Positions 24,535 through 31,551 of a DNA stretch of 31,551 bases are shown piece after piece. Location of the stretch: the NCBI GenBank assembly GCA_047971145.1, contig JBKDZL010000035.1, positions 1-31,551 of the forward strand, read 5' to 3'. The notes under the pieces are model-generated. The model saw only the letters and a program-made list of their open reading frames with translations. It was not told where the DNA came from and did no database searches. Origin of the DNA: JBKDZL01 sp047971145 (lineage in GTDB: Bacteria; Bacillota_I; Bacilli_A; Erysipelotrichales; Erysipelotrichaceae). The number at the start of each line of letters is the position of its first letter. Position 1 is the stretch's first letter. Made by a program: the position numbers and the translations under genes.

Positions 24535-24888
24535 ATAAACAGAAAGTAGTAAGGATTTCTTGGAAGGTACAGAAAGAAGAAAAAAGGAATCCTAGAGGGT
24601 GGACCAATGACACAGAATGAGGAAGTGTTTTTAAAAAATTGAATAGTTAAATAAACTTGCTTTGGCAAGTAGTTAGAAAAATATTTCTAGGTATGACTTA
24701 TATAGTAATACCATGATGAATTCAGTGTGATAGAAGTAGTTGATTTATTTATAGACTTTGTTGTAAACAATTAGTAAATATTTAAGATTTTCATAAAAGA
24801 ACTCCTTTCTTTAGTGAATCATTAGTAAATATTAAAATATGTTTAGTATAAAGGGCGGTGATTATTGTTCACTGTCCTTTTTCTTTTT
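24535..24888 (+). ncRNA. Putative tracrRNA-containing transcript of the type II-A locus
   Basis: The region between a consensus promoter (24501-24528) and a strong terminator (24850-24888) has no gene-sized reading frame. At 24645-24654 the sequence AGTTAAATAA resembles the AGTTAAAATAA that precedes the nexus hairpin in Streptococcus pyogenes tracrRNA. It is followed directly by three close hairpins: ACTTGC-TTTG-GCAAGT (24655-24670), TAGAAA-AATA-TTTCTA (24674-24689) and GGTATGAC/GTAATACC (24690-24712). This is the expected order of anti-repeat, nexus and 3' hairpins, with the anti-repeat near 24618-24650. A second candidate anti-repeat starts at GTTGTAAACAATTAG (24761-24775), closer to the terminator. 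The CRISPR repeat is outside the window, so neither can be confirmed. A long form from 24535 and a shorter processed form are both possible. Confidence 0.45.
24850..24888 (+). terminator. Rho-independent terminator of the non-coding transcript upstream of cas9
   Basis: A 12-bp stem (24850-24861 with 24869-24880, including two G-T pairs), a 7-nt loop and a T-rich tail to 24888. No coding gene precedes it within 440 nt, so it most likely ends an RNA gene. Confidence 0.8.
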
Positions 24889-25190
24889 ATTTACCTAACT
24901 TAGTGGTTATAAAAAATTTCTGTATTATAATGCACTGCACTCAAAAAGAAGAAAGAAAAGTGGGAAAAGTTGAATTAGATTAAGTTATTAAGCATGAATC
25001 AAATTCATAAATTTAATATAGTTATAAATGAATAATAAAAATTTACGTATTTAATCAGTGGCATGTAAAAGAATTGAGTGTTGGCAAAATAAAAAACAAG
25101 TGAATTTAAAATAATTATCAACAAGATTAAAAGTGTGTTTACATAACATAAAGTATGAGATTTTTTTATCTCATAAAAATTCATATAAAT
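24889..25190. other. AT-rich gene-free stretch before the cas9 promoter
   Basis: There is no credible reading frame. A TATAAT at 24926-24931 has only a weak -35. At 25154-25175 a perfect 8-bp inverted repeat TATGAGAT/ATCTCATA encloses six T, 16 nt before the cas9 -35. It has no following T run on either strand, so an operator is more likely than a terminator. The rest shows nothing that I can interpret. Confidence 0.4.
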
Positions 25191-25191
25191 A

Positions 25192-25219
25192 TTGTATTAG
25201 CTATTATTTGTGATAAAAT
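25192..25219 (+). promoter_or_regulatory. cas9 promoter
   Basis: TTGTAT (25192-25197), a 16-nt spacer and TAAAAT (25214-25219) preceded by TGA, giving an extended -10. Transcription should start about 25 nt before the cas9 ATG. Confidence 0.55.
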
Positions 25220-25250
25220 ATAAGTAAAATCAATTACATTAAGGAGAGAG

Positions 25251-28200
25251 ATGTTGAGTAAATTAAAAAACTTTACAGTAGGTTATGATATTGGGATTAC
25301 ATCAGTTGGTTGGGCAATAATGGATAATGAAACTAACAATTTAGTGGATTTTGGTACTAGAAGTTTTGAGCAAGCAACCGCTGCTTCTGCTGCTAGATTG
25401 CATAGAAGCGCCAGACGTGGTGTAAGAAGGAAAAAGTGGCGACTACAACAATTAAAAGATGCATTCGTTGACTTTGAATTAATAAGTAACGAAGAGTTAT
25501 ACCAAGATATTGAAAAAAAGAAAGTAAAAGATGGTTATTTAACCTTTTCTGCAACTCATAAAAATGGCTTATTGGATGTGACACTTGATGAAACAAGTGA
25601 TGATAGTGTTTATCATTTAAGAAAAAGAGCACTTAGTGAGAAAATTTCTAATAGGGAATTATTAATGGCACTTCATAATATAATCAAAACAAGAGGACAC
25701 TTCCTTTTGGAAACTGTAGATTTTACTAAAGCAGGATCATTAACACCAACTATTTTTTATCAGAAATTTTATGATTTAGCAGAACAATTTATTGTTTTCA
25801 TTGATAAAGAAAATTTAGAAAAAGAAATTTTAAGTAAAATGTATGTAAATAAAGTAAGTGAAAAAGATTTGAAAGCTAACATTAAAAAATTTAATTTTGT
25901 TGATGTAGAAGATGATGAATTTGCAGATAATAGATTGTTGCTGATTTTGAAATTATTGAATGCTTATAAAGCAGATTTAAAAAAAATTGATGAGAGTATT
26001 GCTTTAGAAAGTGCTGGTAATAAAAATATTATTGATCTGAAAAAAAATGATAAATTAAATGATTTTCTACTGGATGTAGTAGATATCTATGATATGTTAG
26101 AGGTTTCTAAAATATTAAAAGATTATAATTTTTTATGCGAAAAACATGTAGCAGAAATTGATCGAGTTGCAGAAATTCAAAAAATAGAATTTTTAGATCC
26201 TGACAAATATAATAGTGAAAAGAAATCCATACAGGACTATATGAATATCAAAGATCTAAAAGACAAGAAAAAAGACTGCAAAAAACTAAAAGTTATAAAA
26301 AACATCAAAAACGTTTATCCTAATGGATTATATGTAAAAGAAGTAGTGGCAATTTTAAAGAATCAGCAAAAATATAATGAAAAAATAACTGATAAATTTA
26401 TTGAAGTTTGTTCAATGATTACCAAAGCAAGAATACCATATTATATTGGACCATTATCTAAGAGTGCTAAAAATAGCTGGTTAGAATTTGAAAATAGTGA
26501 TAAATTTAAATATAGTTATGAATTTAGTGCTAAAAGTTTGATCAATGAGCACAAAACACTTACTAATTGGAAAAATGCTATGATATCGCGTTGTTCATAT
26601 TTACCTGATGAATATGCTCTTCCTAAGGGATCATTTTTAAGTGAATTATTTGTTATCTTAAATGAATTAAATTATTTAACTGCATTAGACAAAAATGATC
26701 AGAGATATTATTTAACAAAAGAAGATAAATTTAAAGTTATTGACGAATGTTTTTTGAAAAATAAAATAGTGAGTTTTAGTGATGTTAGTAACTTATTAGG
26801 ATTAAACTATTTTGGTATTGCCAAAGAAAGTAAAAGCAAGCGTAAAAAATTCAATAAGAATTTTAGTGTTTATCATGCACTAACAAGTGTTTTAGAAGAG
26901 CTTAAAGTTACTAGTATTGAAGATGTCATAAAAGATATTAAGTCTATTGAAAAACTGGAAGATGTAATTAATAGTTTGTGCTTATATGATGAAGAGCTAA
27001 GTAAGAAAAACTATTTTATTAATGAAGGGTACTCAGAATCACAAGCCAGCAAACTATCAAGAATTAATACTAAGGACTACATGTCATTAAGTAAAAAATT
27101 TATTACAGAAGCAGTTATGGATGAGGATGGACATAGCTTACTAGAAAAGTTATTTGAAGATAATAGAGAAGGATATACTAATGAGCAAATGACTATTATT
27201 ACTAGAGCTTGTGATCGTAATGGAGAAATGATTGATTATAGTAGTAATAAATACGAAAAATTACTTAGTGAAAATAATGAATTAGGAATGCACTTATTAA
27301 TGGATAAGAATAAACCTTTAATGCCTATTGCTAGACCTGTCATTAGAGCTTTGAATCAATGTTTTAAAATTCATAGTGCCATTATTGATTTATATGGTGA
27401 GCCAAGTAGAGTGGTTATTGAAACTGCCAGAGATATGAAAGATATGGAATCACAGGGCAAAGAAACTGCCAGACACTTTGATAAAATGGAAAAGCTTCAT
27501 AAGTATTTACTAAGTCAGCTAAGAGAAAAGAAGGTTAAAAAGGCGATAGAAAAATTTGCGGATTTAGAAAACTATTTAATAAAAAATAAGCGAAAGATAG
27601 AATTATATATCAGACAAAATGGTAAATGTTTGATTACTGGCAATACAATTAATATTCATGAATTAAAAAAATATGAGATTGACCATATTTTACCGAGAGG
27701 TTTTGGTGATAATTCTATGAATAATTCATTGTTAATGCATAGAAATACCAATAAAAGAAAAGACGATAGAACACCAATTGAATATATTAGAAGCACTATG
27801 GGGCAAGAAAGTGAAAAAGCCTATAAGGAAAGAGTCTATCAGCTTCTAGATATGAAAATGATTTCAGAAGAAAAGAAAGATCGATTATTTTTAGAAAATC
27901 AAGAAGATGCTTTGGGTTTTGTTCAAAGAAATTTAGTCGATACTAGGTACATTATTAAAGAGTTCACAGCCATCCTCAATGCTTACTCAAAAGTTCATCA
28001 GCAAGAAACAAAATATGTTTCATTAAAAGCTGGATTTACTGGAATGTATAGAAATATATTTAATTTAAGAAAAAATAGAAAAGAAGGTTTGCAACATCAC
28101 GCTCATGATGCTGCCATTATTATTGTCGTAGATAAGGTTTTAAATACCATATATCCTAATTATGAAAGCAGAGGAAATAATAAATATTATAGTGAGTATT

Positions 28201-29300
28201 TAAGAAGTATCACAAGTAATGATCGAAATGAAAATTCTACCGATAAAAATAAGAGTAGTGATTTTATTAAAATGGCCTATTATAAAGCTTTTGGAGAAGC
28301 GTGGTTTAAACAGAATAGCTTTATCAACCAAATAAAAGAAAGTGTACCTCTTGTCTCTTATAAAGTTGAGAAAAAATTTACTGGAGAACTTTTCAATACA
28401 ACAATTTATGGTAAAGATACAGTAGCAGATAAAGACGATTCACCACTGAAATTAATTGGTGTAAATAAGCCGGGGAGAAGTTTTTCTTCTGTTAAATCAG
28501 TAGCAGTTGATGTCTTTAAATTAACAATGCCTAATGGTAAGAAAAGATATTTTAGCGTTCATATTCCTAAGGTTATAGTTAATCAAAAGGGTTTGATTAA
28601 TCAAGAACAGTACCTCACTTTAGTTAAAGAACACTATAAATACAATGAACTAATTGATGAAAATGGGCAATTGATTAAAGGGACTTTTAGGATGCGCTTA
28701 TATAAAGGTGATATTTACTATGACACTGTTAGATTACAACCAATGTACTTTAATGTTGGGGGTATTGGGAATAAAAGGCTTGATGTTAAAATAATAGAGA
28801 TTTTCTCTTATAATGAAATAGATTATTTGCAAAAGAAGATTAAAGATAAATTCAAAGAAGAATTAAAGTCTATTAGAGTATTTGCTGGTAGTAAAGATGA
28901 AAAGACCAGTAAAATCTTAGAGATTAAACAACAAATTGCAGAATATTATAATACAAAGTATTTTACTTCATTAGGATTAAACGAAAAGATGTCAGCTAAA
29001 ATTAAAGATGTGTTATTTGAAGAGAGTGATATTTATGAGGGAATTAGTAAGTCTTGTTACTTGATTAATATTCTTAAAAAGACTGATTATAATATATTGC
29101 CACCAGATATCACTGGGCAAAATATGCCTGTCCTTCCTAAAATTGATAAGCATCAAGATAGGCAATATGTAAAGTTAGTTTATTCGCCATTGGGCATTAG
29201 AATTAATAAAAATAAGGGATCAATAGCAATAAGTGGTCCGAAAAATGGAGGAAATCACTATAAAATGATAAAAAAAGAAGATTTTTCTTGGCAACTGTAA
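25251..29300 (+). CDS. cas9: CRISPR-associated endonuclease Cas9, type II-A
   Basis: This 1349-residue RNA-guided nuclease makes double-strand breaks in DNA matched by a crRNA:tracrRNA guide. RuvC-I has D13 in GYDIGITSVGWAI. The arginine-rich bridge helix is RLHRSARRGVRRKKWRLQ (about residues 49-66). RuvC-II has E724 in VVIETARDM. The HNH domain has D811-H812 in YEIDHILPRG and N834 in NTNKRKDDRTP. RuvC-III has H952 and D953 in HHAHDAA. All nuclease residues are therefore present. The large helical lobe between the bridge helix and RuvC-II and the C-terminal PAM-interacting region complete the usual II-A length. The start is ATG 25251 after AAGGAGAG; an in-frame TTG follows at 25254. The cas1-cas2-csn2 genes downstream make this a complete adaptation-competent locus. 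Confidence 0.98.
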   Translation: MLSKLKNFTVGYDIGITSVGWAIMDNETNNLVDFGTRSFEQATAASAARLHRSARRGVRRKKWRLQQLKDAFVDFELISNEELYQDIEKKKVKDGYLTFSATHKNGLLDVTLDETSDDSVYHLRKRALSEKISNRELLMALHNIIKTRGHFLLETVDFTKAGSLTPTIFYQKFYDLAEQFIVFIDKENLEKEILSKMYVNKVSEKDLKANIKKFNFVDVEDDEFADNRLLLILKLLNAYKADLKKIDESIALESAGNKNIIDLKKNDKLNDFLLDVVDIYDMLEVSKILKDYNFLCEKHVAEIDRVAEIQKIEFLDPDKYNSEKKSIQDYMNIKDLKDKKKDCKKLKVIKNIKNVYPNGLYVKEVVAILKNQQKYNEKITDKFIEVCSMITKARIPYYIGPLSKSAKNSWLEFENSDKFKYSYEFSAKSLINEHKTLTNWKNAMISRCSYLPDEYALPKGSFLSELFVILNELNYLTALDKNDQRYYLTKEDKFKVIDECFLKNKIVSFSDVSNLLGLNYFGIAKESKSKRKKFNKNFSVYHALTSVLEELKVTSIEDVIKDIKSIEKLEDVINSLCLYDEELSKKNYFINEGYSESQASKLSRINTKDYMSLSKKFITEAVMDEDGHSLLEKLFEDNREGYTNEQMTIITRACDRNGEMIDYSSNKYEKLLSENNELGMHLLMDKNKPLMPIARPVIRALNQCFKIHSAIIDLYGEPSRVVIETARDMKDMESQGKETARHFDKMEKLHKYLLSQLREKKVKKAIEKFADLENYLIKNKRKIELYIRQNGKCLITGNTINIHELKKYEIDHILPRGFGDNSMNNSLLMHRNTNKRKDDRTPIEYIRSTMGQESEKAYKERVYQLLDMKMISEEKKDRLFLENQEDALGFVQRNLVDTRYIIKEFTAILNAYSKVHQQETKYVSLKAGFTGMYRNIFNLRKNRKEGLQHHAHDAAIIIVVDKVLNTIYPNYESRGNNKYYSEYLRSITSNDRNENSTDKNKSSDFIKMAYYKAFGEAWFKQNSFINQIKESVPLVSYKVEKKFTGELFNTTIYGKDTVADKDDSPLKLIGVNKPGRSFSSVKSVAVDVFKLTMPNGKKRYFSVHIPKVIVNQKGLINQEQYLTLVKEHYKYNELIDENGQLIKGTFRMRLYKGDIYYDTVRLQPMYFNVGGIGNKRLDVKIIEIFSYNEIDYLQKKIKDKFKEELKSIRVFAGSKDEKTSKILEIKQQIAEYYNTKYFTSLGLNEKMSAKIKDVLFEESDIYEGISKSCYLINILKKTDYNILPPDITGQNMPVLPKIDKHQDRQYVKLVYSPLGIRINKNKGSIAISGPKNGGNHYKMIKKEDFSWQL

Positions 29301-29379
29301 ATTAGTAGTGTATTATATGTACTATAAACAATAAATAAATTAATTAGTCGATAGGATAAAATTAATTTGAAAAGTTCAG

Positions 29380-29404
29380 AGCTGCCAATTGTGGTAGCTT
29401 TTTT
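29380..29404 (+). terminator. Rho-independent terminator between cas9 and cas1
   Basis: AGCTGCCA (29380-29387) and TGGTAGCT (29392-29399) form an 8-bp stem with one G-T pair and a 4-nt loop, and the T run covers 29399-29404. It ends only 10 nt before the cas1 ATG, leaving no space for a promoter. It may end the cas9 mRNA or a small RNA. Confidence 0.7.
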
Positions 29405-29414
29405 ATTGATCTTT

Positions 29415-30323
29415 ATGACCTGGAAAACAGTAATTATTGATAAAGAGTGTGTGGTATCATTATCTTTAAATACCTTAAAAGTAAAAGTGGATGATGATTA
29501 TATTAAAGTTCCAATTGGTGATTTACAAACTGTGATTTTTTCTCATGAATGCACTACCATTACTATTCCTATATTAACAGCTTTAGTTGCTAATAATGTT
29601 GGAGTAATAATTAGTGATAAAAGAAAAGATCCGATGGGGGTGTTCTTACCCTTTAATGGACATTCTTTAGTGTTCAAACAATTGAATTCACAAATTAATT
29701 GGAAGTTAACCAGAAAAAAGAAATTATGGAAATTGATTATTGAGAGTAAAATAAACGGTCAGTATAAATTATTAGATTATTTAGATGCTGATCAGGTGGT
29801 AGTAGAGAGATTGAAAGAATTAAGTATGGATGTTAAAAGTGATGATAGTAGTAATAGAGAAGCACTAGGAGCTAAATTATATTTTAATCAGATATTCGGT
29901 AATGATTTTGTTAGACATACTGATACAACAATTAATTTTGCTTTAGATTATGGTTATAAAATATTAGCTTCATATATTTCTCGCTTTATTGCCTCTAGAG
30001 GATATTTAGTACAGTGTGGAATTCATCATATTGGTTCCAGCAATCCATTTAATTTAACTTACGATTTTATTGAACCATTTAGAGTGTTTGTAGATTATTT
30101 TGTTTTAAATACTATAGAATTTGATGAATCATTTAAAATGCAACATAGACATGAATTAGTAAATATGTTGAATTACAAAGTAATGATCGAGAGTAAAAAA
30201 CAAAGGTTATCTAAAGCGATTGATTTAGTTATAGATTCCTATTTCGCTTTCTTATTAGAAAAAAATGATAAGGTTATAGTGCCTGAGTATACTAAATTCT
30301 ATTTATTTAATGATACAGAATAA
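29415..30323 (+). CDS. cas1: CRISPR integrase Cas1
   Basis: This protein of about 302 residues is the integrase of the Cas1-Cas2 complex that inserts new spacers. The metal-binding catalytic residues are visible as E149 in REALGAKLYF, H205 in GIHHIG and E220 in YDFIEPFR, embedded in the SSNPFNLTYDFIEPFRVFVDY segment typical of type II-A Cas1. I start at ATG 29415 (MTWKTVIID), matching the usual W-[RK]-T-V N-terminus. The frame is open to TTG 29367, but that extension would encode the terminator hairpin. No Shine-Dalgarno is visible before 29415, which is unusual next to the strong sites of most genes here. It overlaps cas2 by 14 bp. Confidence 0.95.
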   Translation: MTWKTVIIDKECVVSLSLNTLKVKVDDDYIKVPIGDLQTVIFSHECTTITIPILTALVANNVGVIISDKRKDPMGVFLPFNGHSLVFKQLNSQINWKLTRKKKLWKLIIESKINGQYKLLDYLDADQVVVERLKELSMDVKSDDSSNREALGAKLYFNQIFGNDFVRHTDTTINFALDYGYKILASYISRFIASRGYLVQCGIHHIGSSNPFNLTYDFIEPFRVFVDYFVLNTIEFDESFKMQHRHELVNMLNYKVMIESKKQRLSKAIDLVIDSYFAFLLEKNDKVIVPEYTKFYLFNDTE

Positions 30324-30651
30324 ATTTATGAGATTGGTAATATTCTTTGATCTTCCTACTTTAACTCATCAAGATAAAAATGAATATCGCTATCTAATCA
30401 AATTTCTCAAAGAAAATGGTTTTATTAGAATTCAATATTCAATTTATTCTAAACTATGTATTAATTCAATAGCAACAATGACAGTTAAAAAGCGCTTTGA
30501 AGCCAATTGTCCTGTACAGGGAGATATTAGATATTTAATCTTAACAGAAAATCAGTATCAGTCCATTAGAGCCATATCAAAAGAGTATTCATTAACCGAA
30601 ACAATTACTAATAATAAAAGATTATTAATAATAGGAGGTACTAATGAATGA
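30310..30651 (+). CDS. cas2: CRISPR adaptation protein Cas2
   Basis: This 113-residue ferredoxin-fold protein bridges Cas1 dimers in the spacer integration complex. The conserved aspartate is D14 in VIFFDLP, and FIRIQYSIYSKLC matches the second strand region of type II-A Cas2. I keep ATG 30310 because it gives the short N-terminal lead before MRL seen in II-A relatives (for example MSYRYMRM in Streptococcus); ATG 30328 is the alternative. It overlaps the end of cas1 by 14 bp, and its TGA overlaps the csn2 start (ATGA), so the three genes are translationally coupled. Confidence 0.95.
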   Translation: MIQNKFMRLVIFFDLPTLTHQDKNEYRYLIKFLKENGFIRIQYSIYSKLCINSIATMTVKKRFEANCPVQGDIRYLILTENQYQSIRAISKEYSLTETITNNKRLLIIGGTNE

Positions 30652-31523
30652 AAATAGTGATTAATAATATATCGCATAGATTTCCACAAGAAAATAGAAT
30701 CATATATGAAAACAATGAATATATAAATAATTTATTTAGTTTCATTAATGAATACTCAGAAAAGAAAAAAACAAACATTAAATTATTAGATGAAGATAAT
30801 GATATTATAGATAAATCAGATATATCAATAATTAGAATAATAGATTTATCTTTAATAAGACAATATTTATCAATGTCAGCAAAAAGTGTGTTTAAAGAAT
30901 TTCTATTAAATACAATGAATGAAAATGATGAGATGTTCTTATCGACATATCAAGCTATAGATATGTTACAAGACTCATTATCCGATAAAGGCTTTATAAG
31001 ATTAAAAAAACTAATGTTTGAAGGTGTAGAAAATGAATGTGGTTTTAATAAAGAAGAAATAAGTGTCTCTTCAATATTAAACATTTATGCATTAAGTTTA
31101 GAACAACTCTCAGAAACTGAAATTTGTATAGTATATTTAAATATGATGATAAAAATATATTGTGATAAGAACATTATTATAGACATTAACCGTTTGAATA
31201 TTGATAAAACATTTATTAATTGGATAAATAAACTGAAAAAGAACATTAAAATCTTTATATCAAATGATTGCATATGTAATATTCAGATATTTAGCGAATC
31301 AAATTTTGTTTTGTTAATGTTAAAGAATCGATATGATATTGAAATAATAGAGGTTAATAGAAATTATTTTGATAAGTATTTATTTGCATTTCTTCCAATA
31401 ATCACTAGAAATTTAAAATATTTAGAAGAAAAAACTGTTAATATAAATAAAATGTACAATCAAAATGATCAAAATATTCTGGTAAAATTTGATGAACACA
31501 CACCTGAAATAGTCTTTACATAA
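30648..31523 (+). CDS. csn2: Csn2-family CRISPR adaptation protein, long and divergent
   Basis: This 291-residue protein stands in the csn2 position of a II-A locus. Csn2 forms a ring around DNA ends and helps Cas9, Cas1 and Cas2 choose and integrate spacers. The visible pattern fits a Csn2 core: an N-terminal beta region, KLLDEDNDIIDKSDISIIRIIDL, a long helical middle with MFEGVENECGFNKEEISVSSIL, and KNIKIFISNDC followed by VLLMLKNRYDIEIIEV. Typical Csn2 proteins have about 220 residues, so this one carries some 70 extra, including a C-terminal tail after ITRNLK. Isoleucine is written ATA much more often than in the housekeeping genes of the window, suggesting separate ancestry. The start is ATG 30648 with GGAGG at 30634-30638. 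Similarity to described Csn2 subfamilies is weak by eye. Confidence 0.75.
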   Translation: MKIVINNISHRFPQENRIIYENNEYINNLFSFINEYSEKKKTNIKLLDEDNDIIDKSDISIIRIIDLSLIRQYLSMSAKSVFKEFLLNTMNENDEMFLSTYQAIDMLQDSLSDKGFIRLKKLMFEGVENECGFNKEEISVSSILNIYALSLEQLSETEICIVYLNMMIKIYCDKNIIIDINRLNIDKTFINWINKLKKNIKIFISNDCICNIQIFSESNFVLLMLKNRYDIEIIEVNRNYFDKYLFAFLPIITRNLKYLEEKTVNINKMYNQNDQNILVKFDEHTPEIVFT

Positions 31524-31531
31524 GGATTATA

Positions 31532-31551
31532 ATGAGTTACAATGAATATGG
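31532..31551 (+). CDS. Possible start of a further gene after csn2 (truncated by window end)
   Basis: ATG 31532 follows csn2 by 8 nt, has AAGGA at 31522-31526 with 5-nt spacing, and reads MSYNEY before the window ends. The spacing and ribosome binding site look like those of an operon gene. It could equally be chance sequence in the CRISPR leader, where a TATAAT (31528-31533) would serve as a -10. Confidence 0.3.

Noticed and set aside
24556..24580. CTTGGAAGGTACAG resembles the GGAA-capped core of SRP (4.5S) RNA
   Set aside because: The matching 5' side of the helix is lacking and a base is missing in the GGAAGGNAGCAG core.
24590..24615. AGAGGGTGGACC resembles the T-box AGGGTGGNACCGCG element
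   Set aside because: One base is missing, the GCG is absent, and no aminoacyl-tRNA synthetase or amino-acid gene follows.
24607..24642. Short frame reading MTQNEEVFLKN after AGGGTGG
   Set aside because: Only 11 codons inside the probable RNA gene; a leader peptide is possible but nothing supports it.
25078..25136. AAAATAA...TTATCAACAAG...AAAAGTG similar to parts of the S. pyogenes tracrRNA
   Set aside because: The nexus hairpin is absent between the matching pieces and no terminator follows; most likely chance in AT-rich DNA.
29367..29414. TTG-initiated N-terminal extension of Cas1
   Set aside because: It would encode the terminator stem-loop, has no family similarity, and the Cas1 fold starts at MTWKTV (29415).
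24441..31551. CRISPR array inside the window
   Set aside because: No set of evenly spaced repeats of about 36 nt is visible; the array presumably lies beyond the right end.

Overview
The window is a stretch of a strongly AT-rich, low-GC Firmicutes or Mollicutes-related chromosome. An Erysipelotrichia/Acholeplasma-like lineage is my best guess, but I cannot place it further. The genetic code looks standard: TGA ends several genes and Trp is written TGG. Promoters are SigA-like, Shine-Dalgarno sites are strong, intrinsic terminators are common, and the gene order tmk-holB-ricT-rsmI is a reduced form of a Firmicutes housekeeping cluster.

Layout. (1) 1-120 is the tail of an alkaline-phosphatase-superfamily enzyme, probably phosphoglycerate mutase GpmI, followed by a terminator. 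(2) 281-9925 is a sugar-catabolism region: a divergent DeoC-type aldolase with a GH1 glycosidase; a convergent BglG/MtlR-type PRD regulator; a divergently transcribed PTS IIC permease without IIA or IIB; two small zinc-ribbon membrane proteins; ManA; a GH1 gene broken by two in-frame TAA codons; and an Rpe/AlsE-like epimerase. (3) 9982-14436 is housekeeping: tmk, holB, ricT, rsmI, a VanY-like carboxypeptidase and tRNA-Arg(CCT). (4) 14514-24407 is a beta-glucoside system. A LacI-family regulator precedes a five-gene Opp/Dpp-type ABC importer whose promoter carries two LacI-type operators. After it come a 6-phospho-beta-glucosidase and a divergent BglK-like ROK kinase. The logic is import of free beta-glucoside, phosphorylation, then hydrolysis. 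(5) 24448-31551 is a type II-A CRISPR-Cas locus: about 800 nt without an evident gene but with a consensus promoter, tandem hairpins and a terminator (probable tracrRNA region), then cas9, cas1, cas2 and a long, divergent csn2. A further reading frame may begin just before the window ends. No CRISPR array lies inside the window.

The parts most worth a second look are the non-coding region upstream of cas9, the intrinsic terminator placed directly before a cas1 that has no visible ribosome binding site, the unusually long Csn2 with a possible extra downstream gene, and the GH1 gene with two nonsense codons but no frame change.
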